Source: UBA3941 sp002385665 (GTDB taxonomy: Bacteria > Bacillota > Clostridia > Caldicoprobacterales > UBA3941). From it: a stretch of 64,000 nt of DNA. The position numbers were made by a program, and so were the translations under genes. This document shows positions 26,440-35,700 of the stretch, one piece after another (the stretch's first letter is position 1; every line of letters starts with the position of its first letter). The stretch spans positions 1,054,001 to 1,118,000 of the forward strand of contig JBMNFJ010000016.1 in NCBI GenBank assembly GCA_050949255.1, written 5' to 3'. The notes under the pieces are model-generated. The model had not been told where the DNA came from. It did no database searches and saw nothing but the letters and a program-made list of their open reading frames with translations.

Positions 26440-26448
26440 ATTATACCA
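26440..26448 (-). promoter_or_regulatory. Extended -10 promoter of tRNA-Arg
   Basis: The minus strand reads TGGTATAAT, a perfect -10 with extended TG. The start would fall about seven bases before the tRNA 5' end. No good -35 is seen. Confidence 0.6.
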
Positions 26449-26532
26449 CTATTTTAAACTTAATGCTAGTTCTAATTCTGCTCCCGATTCTTACCAAACT
26501 ACATAAAATTTCTTCCAATATTCGAGTTTGAA

Positions 26533-26541
26533 TGTTATAAT
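26533..26541 (+). promoter_or_regulatory. Extended -10 promoter of the receiver gene
   Basis: TGTTATAAT lies about 50 bases upstream of the TTG start, divergent from the tRNA-Arg promoter. The -35 (TTCCAA) is poor. Confidence 0.5.
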
Positions 26542-26591
26542 CAGACTAAATATATATATACCATACTTGCACTTAGAGAGGAGTGTATACC

Positions 26592-26990
26592 TTGGTTTTA
26601 AGGGTTATGATGGTAGACAGCAGCTATAAAGCCCGCAGGGATATAGACAACAAAGTAGATTGGGTTGAGAATGATTTTGAATTGGTTGGAGAGGCCAATA
26701 ACGGTGAGGAAGGATTGAGTCTCCTCCCCCACGTATCTCCCCATGTTATACTTACCGAAATCAGGTTGCCTAAAATGGATGGCATTACCTTCATCGAAAC
26801 TGCAAAGAAGCGATGGCCTAATATAAAGTATGTGATTGTCAGCAATTATGATAACTTCGATTACCTAAAGCAGGCTATGAGAGTGGGGGCCTACGACTAT
26901 ATCCTTAAGCCTGTGAAGCCAAACGAAATAAACCAGGTATTGCTCAGGGCAAAGGAAGAAATAGAAACAGGAGTGAAAAAATTCTTTTAG
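26592..26990 (+). CDS. Stand-alone receiver domain with Glu at the phospho-acceptor site
   Basis: A CheY-like receiver of 132 residues with no output domain. TTG 26592 is the preferred start (AGAGGAG eight bases upstream); GTG 26583 overlaps that site. The fold is complete: acidic pocket VMMVDSS (Asp9, but Ser10 where the second acid is usual), LTEIRLPKMDGITF, IVSNYD with Ser84, and LKPVKP with Lys106. The position equal to the phosphorylated Asp is Glu56 (codon GAA), so conventional phosphorylation is not expected; Glu may mimic the active state. Sequence style is that of YesN-type regulators without their AraC domain. No histidine kinase is near. It converges on cdaR with a one-base gap. 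Its function is unknown. Confidence 0.82.
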   Translation: MVLRVMMVDSSYKARRDIDNKVDWVENDFELVGEANNGEEGLSLLPHVSPHVILTEIRLPKMDGITFIETAKKRWPNIKYVIVSNYDNFDYLKQAMRVGAYDYILKPVKPNEINQVLLRAKEEIETGVKKFF

Positions 26991-27002
26991 CTTATTCTAA
27001 AA
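26985..27002. repeat. Inverted repeat at the receiver/cdaR convergent junction
   Basis: TTTTAG (26985-26990, ending with the receiver stop) pairs with CTAAAA (26997-27002). The cdaR stop lies in the loop. The stem is short and AT-rich. Confidence 0.5.
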
Positions 27003-28209
27003 TCACCCTCAGGCTCCTGGGCTCTATTTCCACTATCTCCAGCCCTGGAGGCAGTTTATCAACCAATATGGGATAGGTCCTTCCGCCCCTCGAAGATTCA
27101 TTGAGATCTACATATAGTTTAAGGTCTTCAGCCTTAAAGGCGTTAACCAGACTCTGGGGACCTCTTATGGTTATAAACTTATCCCCTTCATCCTCTTCAA
27201 CATTGGCTTCCAATCCTTCGGCAATATTCCGCAATTCTATATCCTCAACGGAAACTTGTCTATCAACGATCTTTTCTATCCTTACCAAGACCTGGACTGT
27301 GGAATTTTGTCCGGGACTTAGCCTAATGCCTTCCTGCTGTTGCAGTTTTACTTCCCTAACGATATTACTGGTGGCACCCTGGATATCCAGTATCTCAGTT
27401 GGTATGGAATCCAAGGCCTCCAGGACCTCCGGGTCCCCATTAACGGTTACCTCTTTGGGTTTTATTTCCTCCCCCGTCACAACATAGCCGTCAGCCGGTT
27501 TGCCGGTAATGACCGCATCTACTGAGACAATTTTGTTTGGATAGACCGTTACTACACAATATTCAGGGTTTATGGTTATAAAGTCCAGATCCAGGGGCTC
27601 ATCCTCATTGTTGAACAATTGAACAGCAGACGAGCGCTCCAGTTTTTTATCCTTGTCGTCCCCTAATAAAACGGACACCTGGGCATATGCTGCAGTAGCA
27701 ATGAGGCTTTCAGGGCCCCTGATCTCAATATTTCTGGGCTCAATTTCATAGAACCGTTTGCCCAGTTCCAGGCTGTCATCATCTTCTATCTTAGGTAGCA
27801 CAGGGACTGATTTTGCTACTATTCTTTCCACGTTGATCTTTATATCGGGAGCAGACTTTATCTCAATGTTACTGGTACCTGGAAGTCCCTGAATTTCAAC
27901 GCTGACACTCTGCTCACCAGTCTTGTTTACATCCGATAGGTTTAGAATAGCAACAATCTTGCTCCTATCCAAATATTTTACCATGCTGGCCTTGGCTCGG
28001 ATATCAAAGCTGTAACTGTCCGGTATCTCTGAGGATATCATCAGCCCGTTTTCCGTAAGCTTCTGCTGATTCTCAATTTTAATAGGAATGTCCCTAAAAC
28101 TCATATCCCGTACAGGATCCTTGTTGCTTGGGGTCATGCTCCAAAGGATAAGGGCAATAACTACAGAAATTATCTTTAAGGTTATGTTTCTTTCAAAAAA
28201 GCTAGCCAT
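26992..28209 (-). CDS. cdaR: YbbR-domain protein CdaR, regulator of c-di-AMP synthase
   Basis: Membrane-anchored partner of CdaA. The start is ATG 28209 with AAGGAGG ideally spaced; an upstream extension to 28281 lies within cdaA and has no ribosome site. The product is 405 residues: cytoplasmic FFERNITLK, one helix (IISVVIALILWSM, about 11-23), then about four YbbR repeats outside the cell, each with the conserved IEIRGPESLI- or VNGDPEVLEAL-like strand. It overlaps cdaA by eight bases, so the two are coupled. In many Firmicutes glmM follows cdaR; here the operon ends at cdaR, which abuts a convergent receiver gene. Confidence 0.93.
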   Translation of the reverse strand: MASFFERNITLKIISVVIALILWSMTPSNKDPVRDMSFRDIPIKIENQQKLTENGLMISSEIPDSYSFDIRAKASMVKYLDRSKIVAILNLSDVNKTGEQSVSVEIQGLPGTSNIEIKSAPDIKINVERIVAKSVPVLPKIEDDDSLELGKRFYEIEPRNIEIRGPESLIATAAYAQVSVLLGDDKDKKLERSSAVQLFNNEDEPLDLDFITINPEYCVVTVYPNKIVSVDAVITGKPADGYVVTGEEIKPKEVTVNGDPEVLEALDSIPTEILDIQGATSNIVREVKLQQQEGIRLSPGQNSTVQVLVRIEKIVDRQVSVEDIELRNIAEGLEANVEEDEGDKFITIRGPQSLVNAFKAEDLKLYVDLNESSRGGRTYPILVDKLPPGLEIVEIEPRSLRVILE

Positions 28210-29059
28210 TTTTGGACCTCCTTCTAATAAAGCTAAAAGGCCCAACATCGTCATCCTTAATATATATCGAAGACAGGACATTTTTAAGGCCGTCTATATC
28301 CAAATATCTGGTAAGCCTGCCGCCGCTGGCCATGGATATAACACCGGTTTCTTCAGAAACTATTATAGCCAGGGCATCGGAGCTCTCTGATATTCCAAGG
28401 GCTGCCCGGTGGCGGGTACCCAATTGCTTGCTTAGATTTGGGTTCTCGGTTAGGGGTAGAAAACAACCGGCTGCAGCTACCCTATCACCCCGAATCACAA
28501 CGGCACCGTCATGAAGTGGGGTGTTGGGTACAAAGATGTTTTCCAACAGCTCCCTGGTCAGCCTTGCGTCCAACCAAATCCCTGTTTCGATGATTTCGTT
28601 AATACCGGTATTCTTCTCAATCACTATAAGGGCGCCTACTCTGGTCTTGGACATATTGGCAACAGCCGCTGCGATGCCGTCTACAATGCTCTTTGCATCC
28701 ATGTCATTTTCGTCACGCAATAGACGGGATCTATCAAAAATACGGCCCCTGCCGATTTGCTCCAGGGCCCTTCTGATCTCGGGGTGAAAAACAATTACAC
28801 CTGCTGTAATACCAAAGTTGATGGTATTTTCCAAGATCCATGCTATAGTATTTAACCTGAGCCACTTGGTTACAAAGTATATAAAGAAGAGAAAGACCAA
28901 ACCCTTGAGTACCTGTTCTGCCCTGGTCTTTCTGATGAGCAATAGGAGCTGGTACAATACGAAGGCTACGACCGCAATATCTACTATATGACGAATAATA
29001 TCTGGAAATTGTAAATAGGGCTCTAATCGCTGCAGTAGATCAGATATAAACGGCCACAT
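28202..29059 (-). CDS. cdaA: Diadenylate cyclase CdaA
   Basis: Makes cyclic di-AMP from two ATP at the membrane; c-di-AMP controls potassium and osmolyte transport and cell-wall homeostasis. It is 285 residues: three N-terminal membrane helices (IVDIAVVAFVLYQLLLLI, GLVFLFFIYFVTKWL and INFGITAGVIVFHP region, to about 90) followed by the DAC domain. Catalytic motifs are intact: DGAVVIRGDRV near 183 and GTRHRAALG near 213. The start ATG 29059 has GGGGGTG upstream. It is first gene of cdaA-cdaR, about 140 bases from an extended -10 promoter. Confidence 0.96.
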   Translation of the reverse strand: MWPFISDLLQRLEPYLQFPDIIRHIVDIAVVAFVLYQLLLLIRKTRAEQVLKGLVFLFFIYFVTKWLRLNTIAWILENTINFGITAGVIVFHPEIRRALEQIGRGRIFDRSRLLRDENDMDAKSIVDGIAAAVANMSKTRVGALIVIEKNTGINEIIETGIWLDARLTRELLENIFVPNTPLHDGAVVIRGDRVAAAGCFLPLTENPNLSKQLGTRHRAALGISESSDALAIIVSEETGVISMASGGRLTRYLDIDGLKNVLSSIYIKDDDVGPFSFIRRRSKNG

Positions 29060-29386
29060 ATTTTCACCCCCGCTTTTGATATTAAGAAAGAATAACCGGA
29101 TAAAAAGAAAAATTATGAATTATTATGTAGATAAACCTGTCCTATAGAGCATCATTTGAAGTCCCATTGTTATATTCAGATAGGCTAGATAGAACCGCCC
29201 CTATAATTATAACATCATTCTATGATATTTTTCTATAGCAAGCATAAAAAATGTAGAACTTGACCCATGGCTGCTATGGTTTATTGTTTAGTTTATATAT
29301 CAAATGGACAAAATCTATCCACATCATTCCATTTACCCCATATCCACCGTATTGAAAACTAAAATATAAAATTTAAGGATACCAGA
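29060..29386. other. Intergenic region between amrS and cdaA, no gene seen
   Basis: AT-rich, with no credible reading frame. It contains a minus-strand extended -10 (TGTTATAAT, complement of 29206-29214), the likely cdaA promoter, and the 12-mer TGTCCTATAGAG at 29138-29149, which recurs upstream of the glucan synthase gene. No terminator is visible after amrS. Confidence 0.45.
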
Positions 29387-30385
29387 TTATCTGCCCCAAT
29401 CCCCAACAATTCTTCGTAATGTCTCCCCGCAATTACCACATCTTCCTTCACGGGTAATACCCACGACATGGGCCCTGTAGTAACCCCTGTCAATCAGGGT
29501 GTTGCCGCAATTGTGGCAATAGGTGTTATTATCTGATTCCAACATATTGCCCAGATAGACATGGTTTAGATACCTATCCCCCAAGGCTTTCAATGCGGTC
29601 ATGGTTTCCCTTGGGGTAGGTGGCAGATCCATTTGGTAGTTTGGAAAATACCGGGAGAGATGCAGGGGGATATCCGGATCTATCTCCATTATCCATTTAA
29701 ACAGTCCTTCCATCTCCTTAATCCCATCATTGACCCCGCCGACTACCAGGGTGGTTAGCTCCACATGGCAATGCCCGGCAGCTAACTCTACTGTCTTTTT
29801 AACTGGTAATAGGCTTCCACCGCAGATCTCCCTGTAGTATTGATCGGTAAACCCTTTGACATCAATATTCATGGCGTCTATATAGGGTAATAACTCACCA
29901 AGGGGTTTAGGCAAGACATAACCGTTGGTAACCAGGACGATCTCCAGGTTATGTTCTCGTGCCAGGGTGCTGACATCAAGAATGTATTCATAGTTTATAA
30001 TTGGCTCATTATAGGTAAAGGCAATGCCAACGCTATTCCTTTCCTTGGCCAAGGTCACCAGGTCCTCCGGAGAAATGTAGTGAGTTTCAGCCTTATTATG
30101 GGCAATATGCCAGTTTTGGCAGAATGAACACTTTAGGTTGCACCACAGCCCGCCAACGGACAGGATGTTCGAACCGGGATAGAAATGATAGAGGGGCTTT
30201 TTTTCTATGGGGTCCATGGCAATGGCGGATATATTACCATAGCCTTTGGCCATCAGCCCTCCGTCCACATTCATTCTCACGCGACAGTCTCCGCTTTTAC
30301 CCTCCTCTATGATACAAGCGTTGGGGCATAGAAGACACCGCACTTTTCCCTGTCCGGTTTTTGTATAGAATAGAGCCTCCCTCAT
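29387..30385 (-). CDS. amrS: AmmeMemoRadiSam system radical SAM enzyme
   Basis: Radical SAM protein of 332 residues related to pyruvate formate-lyase activating enzymes. The cluster motif is CNLKCSFC (Cys82, Cys86, Cys89). An extra N-terminal Cys set (CLLCPNAC near 17-24, and SGDCRVR) and a C-terminal zinc-ribbon-like module (CHNCGNT, then CGNCGETL, near 290-325) are typical of the AmmeMemoRadiSam subfamily. GIAFTYNEPIINYEYI near 118 and the ELTTLVVGGVND stretch line the barrel. Its ATG overlaps the stop of the AMMECR1/Memo fusion gene by four bases, so the proteins surely work together. The substrate and reaction of the system are not established to my knowledge; a protein or RNA modification is plausible. 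Confidence 0.92.
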   Translation of the reverse strand: MREALFYTKTGQGKVRCLLCPNACIIEEGKSGDCRVRMNVDGGLMAKGYGNISAIAMDPIEKKPLYHFYPGSNILSVGGLWCNLKCSFCQNWHIAHNKAETHYISPEDLVTLAKERNSVGIAFTYNEPIINYEYILDVSTLAREHNLEIVLVTNGYVLPKPLGELLPYIDAMNIDVKGFTDQYYREICGGSLLPVKKTVELAAGHCHVELTTLVVGGVNDGIKEMEGLFKWIMEIDPDIPLHLSRYFPNYQMDLPPTPRETMTALKALGDRYLNHVYLGNMLESDNNTYCHNCGNTLIDRGYYRAHVVGITREGRCGNCGETLRRIVGDWGR

Positions 30386-31791
30386 GAGTGCCTGATCACC
30401 TCAAATCTTTGCATAACATATTCTTCGTCCTCATCTATCCCGGCTTTTTGCAAGGCTATTTTGACCTGTTCCTGTGGTGTATCTATCCCCTCCAGGTTTG
30501 GAAGAAGAAGTCCAGACCTGGAGCCATGGCTGACTATTACTCCATATCTTTTCACGTCCAGTTCATCCAGGGTTTCTATGGGTTCCGGTTCCTTTAACAC
30601 ATCTACGGAGTAGACCAGACTATCCAATTCCTCTTCCTCCACCGGGAAAAATCTGGGGTCCCTGGTACCGGCACTGATTGCGTTCTTCACTATTTCCCAG
30701 GCAATATTCTCCTGGGTTGCCTCTATGGTACCTATGCATCCCCGCAGCTGGCCGTACTGCTTGATAGTTACAAATACGCCTGCTCGGCTATTAAGCATGG
30801 GATCCGGCAGCCCGTCACCCAAATCCATAACCTTTCCGGTACGTATATAGGTTTCAAGGGATTCTCTGGCCAAACGTACATAGGCATCCTCTTTTTCCCT
30901 TATCCGCCTTATGCCAAGCTCATTGTTTCTTCTTAGCTTATCCATAAGCCGGCGGGAGTTGTCGGTATTCTCAGGCTCAAAGGAGGCTACACAATAACCA
31001 ACTCCAAATGGCCCTTCATAGGACAGGACCTTAGATTTGAAGGCTTGTCCGTCCAAGGCGCCCATAGCCATGATAATAGATCGCAGGCCGCATTCCCCGC
31101 CCTCCCTTATGAGTGCCGGATCTATGGAAAATATTCCCTCAACGTCGCCCTTGGCTATCAAGGTCGTAATGGTTTTGTCCAGCTCCGGCCCTGAGGGGTG
31201 ATAGCCATAAGGTCCATCCGCCTTCAAACGATGGGAAAGGTCTCCACTGGCGATTATGACAACATCCTTGTCCTGGGATTCTATCGCCCTTTTCATGGCG
31301 ATTCCGAAAGCATACAGTTCATGGAAGGGAAGATGGGAAACGCCCATGGTGACCAGTCTATATCCGGTAAAATACTTATTGACAAAGTATAGGGGTACCA
31401 AAACGCCCCAATCCAGAGAAGCTGGTATATTGTACGATGAACACATGGCTCCATCCAGGTCTATGGCCAATATTCCAACCCTTTGAGCTTCACGGATAAT
31501 CCTTCCTATGAGGTCTTGGTTGGCTTGAAAGGTCATGGATACTTCAGGAGTACCAAATCGGGAAAAATCCCCTTCCAATACATCCTCTGACATAATACCG
31601 ATTCCATCGGCAAAAACCGGACCATGGGGGCTTATTACAATAATCGTATCAGGGCTTTTGTCAGCGATCTCCTGCCCCAATACAGTCATAGAATCTATGG
31701 TTCTTTGGGCACCTTCCCTGTCCCTTCTCCCGACCTCTTCTACAATAATAGGCGGATGGGGAGATAAATACACTCCTAAGATCCTTCCCAT
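30382..31791 (-). CDS. amrB-amrA: AmmeMemoRadiSam fusion: Memo-like dioxygenase fold plus AMMECR1
   Basis: A 469-residue fusion of two parts that are separate genes in many genomes. Residues 1 to about 275 are a Memo/class III extradiol dioxygenase fold: LSPHPPIIVEEVGRRD, IVISPHGPVF, and IASGDLSHRLKADGPYGYHP with conserved His and Asp. Residues about 290-469 are the AMMECR1 domain, with GVFVTIKQYGQLRGCIGTIE, including the near-invariant LRGCIG. The start ATG 31791 has AAAGGAG. It is coupled by a four-base overlap to the radical SAM gene and lies 92 bases downstream of cwlD on the same strand. The Memo part may bind metal without being a dioxygenase. The function of the system is unresolved. 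Confidence 0.92.
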   Translation of the reverse strand: MGRILGVYLSPHPPIIVEEVGRRDREGAQRTIDSMTVLGQEIADKSPDTIIVISPHGPVFADGIGIMSEDVLEGDFSRFGTPEVSMTFQANQDLIGRIIREAQRVGILAIDLDGAMCSSYNIPASLDWGVLVPLYFVNKYFTGYRLVTMGVSHLPFHELYAFGIAMKRAIESQDKDVVIIASGDLSHRLKADGPYGYHPSGPELDKTITTLIAKGDVEGIFSIDPALIREGGECGLRSIIMAMGALDGQAFKSKVLSYEGPFGVGYCVASFEPENTDNSRRLMDKLRRNNELGIRRIREKEDAYVRLARESLETYIRTGKVMDLGDGLPDPMLNSRAGVFVTIKQYGQLRGCIGTIEATQENIAWEIVKNAISAGTRDPRFFPVEEEELDSLVYSVDVLKEPEPIETLDELDVKRYGVIVSHGSRSGLLLPNLEGIDTPQEQVKIALQKAGIDEDEEYVMQRFEVIRHS

Positions 31792-31883
31792 TCCGATTCT
31801 CCTTTCTTTTTTTATTCCCTCTGTATCCTATCCTTGCCTGTACTTGACTGAGATGGGTTCTAACAAAGTGAAAACACAGCATA

Positions 31884-32597
31884 TTACTCATCGGATAGAT
31901 AGCTTATGATCCCACAATATATGGCCCATGCTACCTCTTCCTGGTACTCGTCCGTCGCAAGCAATTGCTCTTCCTGAGGATTGGATAAAAAACCGCACTC
32001 TACCAATACCGATGGGCTGTCTACCGCCTTCAGGATTAAATAGCTGTCAGATGCCTTAATCTCCCTTTTATTTCCCCGGTCCAATATGCGTATCAATTGC
32101 TGTTGAATGGATTCGGCCAAGCGTTTTCCTTCTTCGCTGCCCTTCAAATAGAAGGTCTGAGCCCCATAATACTGAGACTGTCCGAACTTATTTAAATGAA
32201 TGCTGATTACCAGATCCGGTTGGGATTTTTGGAGGATTTCTACCCTCCTTGTCATATCCTGTCGCTTCCTGGAACCGGTATAATTTTGGTCATATAGGCC
32301 GTCATGGGTCTTTCGTGTCATTACGACCTTTGCGCCTTCATTCTCCAAATAGGCTTGAAGTTTCTTCGCGATCTTTAAGTTGATCTCGTCCTCACGGATC
32401 CCCGTCGGGCTTACAGCCCCCGGATCAATTCCCCCATGGCCGGCATCGATGGCAATGGTTACACCATATGCCGGGGATCCGAATACCGACAAGGCCTGCC
32501 GTTCACGTATCTTTACAACATATGAAATAGCAATAATGATGCCCAGAATAATCCAAAACACCAGTAATGTTTTTCTGCTAATGTAATAGACCCTCAT
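31884..32597 (-). CDS. cwlD: N-acetylmuramoyl-L-alanine amidase, CwlD-like
   Basis: Zinc amidase (Amidase_3 family) that cuts the MurNAc-L-Ala bond; CwlD acts in making muramic lactam in spore cortex. ATG 32597 is chosen (GGGGG eight bases upstream) over TTG 32603. It is 237 residues: an N-terminal membrane helix (LLVFWIILGIIIAISYVV, about 10-27) and an outside catalytic domain with zinc ligands in DAGHGGIDPGA, the Glu of GIREDEINLKIAK, and SIHLNKF, plus the catalytic Glu in VLVECGFLSNPQEE near 205. Size and architecture match CwlD rather than larger autolysins. It has its own promoter after the glucan synthase gene. No gerD or other spore gene is adjacent. Confidence 0.9.
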   Translation of the reverse strand: MRVYYISRKTLLVFWIILGIIIAISYVVKIRERQALSVFGSPAYGVTIAIDAGHGGIDPGAVSPTGIREDEINLKIAKKLQAYLENEGAKVVMTRKTHDGLYDQNYTGSRKRQDMTRRVEILQKSQPDLVISIHLNKFGQSQYYGAQTFYLKGSEEGKRLAESIQQQLIRILDRGNKREIKASDSYLILKAVDSPSVLVECGFLSNPQEEQLLATDEYQEEVAWAIYCGIISYLSDE

Positions 32598-32720
32598 ATG
32601 CAAACCCCCAAAATCCTAAGACGAATCGTATTATTATAGGATATTCTTCAGGGAGCTTGCTTTATGAATCTTTTCTATGCAGCTACACTGGGGATTTTAA
32701 CAGGGCATCTTCTTTAGTTT

Positions 32721-32749
32721 ATTCTATCATAATATTATGGATGTTCCAA
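32721..32749 (-). promoter_or_regulatory. Predicted promoter of cwlD
   Basis: On the minus strand, TTGGAA (complement of 32744-32749), 17 bases, TAGAAT (complement of 32721-32726), about 125 bases before the cwlD start. A sigma-A type is assumed; a sporulation sigma site could also be present. Confidence 0.5.
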
Positions 32750-32769
32750 TAAAGGTGGAAATCATTGGT

Positions 32770-35700
32770 TCAGATCTCTCCCATGATTACTCTTACACTA
32801 TGTCTACCGTCCCCTTCCACCAGGGGAATCACCTTATCCTCAAGCTTCAGATCGTCCAGCCACATTTCTCTGACTCCTCTATTCACCCTGTCAGGGTTCT
32901 CTACCCTTATATCATAGATGGTACTTCTATATCTGTAGGTCATATTAAAGCCCTCCCAGCTTGCAGGTATGCAAGGGTCGATATAGAGTCTGTCCCCCCG
33001 AAGCTTTAATCCGAGAATCCACTCTATTCCCACCCGGTACATCCAGGATGAGGAGCCGGTGTACCATGTCCAGCCGCCACGTCCAACATGAGGCTCTACG
33101 GCATATACATCGGCAGCCATAACGTAGGGTTCCGTCTTGTACCGACTGATCTCGTACCATGTCCGTCCATGGTTAATGGGGTTGATCATATTGAAAAATT
33201 CCCAGGCCTTGTCCCCGTCCCCCTGTATTGCCTTGGCCATAATGGACCAGATTGCGCCATGGGTATATTGGCCACCATTCTCCCTGACCCCGGGTACGTA
33301 TCCCTTGATATATCCCGGTTCCAGATGAGATCTGTCAAAGGGTGGTGACAAAAGCTGTATCAATCCCTCCTCCCTCCTTACCAGATGCCTCTCCAGGGAG
33401 TCCATGGCGATCTTTGCTCTGTTTGGATCGGCAGCCCCTGAGATTACGGACCAGGATTGGGATATGGCATCGATTTGGCATTCCTGGTTTTGCTCGGAGC
33501 CAAGGGGCGTACCGTCGTCAAAATATGCCCTTCTGTACCATCCACCATCCCATCCGTGTCTGTCTATGGCCTCCTTTAGAGATTTGGCCACCTCCTTATA
33601 CCTTTGAGCCCTTTCCATGTCATTCCGCCTCTGGCATATTGGGATAAATTTATCAAGAACGGTATACAGGAACCATCCCAGCCAGACACTTTCGCCCTGG
33701 CCTCCGATACCGACCTTGTCCATGCCATCGTTCCAGTCCCCTCCTCCCATAAGGGGCAATCCGTGCCGGCCAAAGGCAAGGGATTTTTCTATAGCCTTTA
33801 CACAATGGTCATAAATGCTCTCCTTGTAATGGGAAACCTCCGGTAAATTGTATCTATCCCATTCCCCCTCCCTCAGGGGTTCGTCCACCAAATAGTGGGT
33901 CATCTCATCCAGTATGTCCCAATCTCCTGTACCCTGTATGTAATCCGCCGTGACAAAGGGCAGGAACAACAGATCGTCGGTGATTCTGGTCCTGATTCCC
34001 CTATGGGGCGGATGCCACCAATGCTGAACATCCCCTTCTTCGTACTGATGTTCGCTGTGAAGAAGTATTTGCCTCTTCATCCTATCCGGATCGCTGTATA
34101 CCAAGGCCAAAACATCCTGTAATTGATCCCTGAATCCATATGCGCCCCCGGCCTGGTAAAAACCGGTTCTGGCCATAATCCTACAGCTCAGGGTCTGGTA
34201 TACCAGCCATCTGTTAAGCATAATGTCCATAGACATATCGGGGGTGCTGACTGTAATGGCGCTGAGCCTTTCATCCCAGATCCGTTTCGTCTCCTCCAGT
34301 GCTTCCTGGGCAGCATTGGTGTTGGTATAGTCCCCGATAATCCGTCTTGCCTGGGATTCATCGTCCCCCTGGCCCAATACAAAGACCAGTTCTTCCTCTT
34401 CTCCGGGTCCTATCTCCAATGCCACCTGAATAACACCGCAAGGGTCAAATCCAGGCCCAACACGGTTGGACAGACTTGCCCGTCCCAGGGCCGCCGGATC
34501 CGCCAAGGTTCCGTTCCTGCCAATGAACTCCGTTCTATCTCCTGTAAAGCCTATATAGGGCTTATCACTGGCTATAAAGGCTACCCTATCGCCAAATTCC
34601 CCATTATATGGGTTAATGGCAAATAAGGCGTTTAAACTCCTATCCTCCTTGGTCATAATAAATTGGTTATTGGGAATTGGATTGACTCCGCAAACCCATT
34701 CTACATAGAAGGTTATGGTCAGGCTCCTTGTCCTGTCGGAGTCGTTGACAAGCCCTATATGGTAATATTTGACCGGCTGATGGGGGGCTACAAACATGGT
34801 CTGTCTTTGCCTCAATTTATTTCTGTCATATTCAAAGACGGTATAGCCCTGACCGTGCCGTACGGTATAATCGCCATCGGTGCGAATGGGGGCCGGAGCA
34901 ATGGACCAGACAGCCCCGGAATCCTCATCCCTTATATATACCGCCTCACCCACAGGGTCCACAACGGGGTCATTGGACCAGGGGGTCAATTTGTTCTCCC
35001 GGCTATTGCCGTACCAGGTATATCCTGCCCCGGATTCCGTTACCAGAAAACCCAAAACTTCATTGGCTATAACATTGCTCCAGGGTAGTGGAGTGGCATT
35101 GCCCTTGCGAATTCTTATTTCATATTCCTTTCCACCCGGCGTAAACCCGCCAATATCGTTAAAGTATATAAGCTCCCCATTCTTCTTTATTTCATCCTTG
35201 CACTCCTGCTCGATACCGGAGAATTCCTTTATATCCGGAAGCTTGTCAATAGTATCATTGCCCTCTATCTGGGAAGCCAGAGAGCCCAGCTCACCGTCAA
35301 TTACAATCCTGGATGCAAAGGCCAACAGATTTTTGTCCACATCGGGCATCAGATTGCCCGGGAGCAGGTATACCCCTCCCGGCTTATCCTGCAGCTCCCT
35401 TAGGTGGCTGACGGTCAGCATCTCCCTCAGGCGATCCTGAACGGGCTGTTCATAGCTGTTGCCATAATCATTTAGTATCACCAGGTCAACCAGTATCCCC
35501 TTAAGCCGCCAGTATTCATGAATGGATAACATCTGCCTGACCATTTCCAGTTGCTCGGTATTGGTTATCCTGATGGTTGCTATGGGAAGATCTCCTGAAA
35601 TACCGTAGGTCCACAGCCTGGTCTGGTCCTCTTCATTCACGATATCCTTCAAGAGGGCTCTTCTGGCTGGATTTGTGTATATTATGGAGGAGAGCATCTT

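Noticed and set aside
34123..35440. Long plus-strand frames inside the glucan synthase gene (up to 186 codons)
   Set aside because: Antisense to conserved GH94 sequence and common in a gene of this length; none has domain-like composition.
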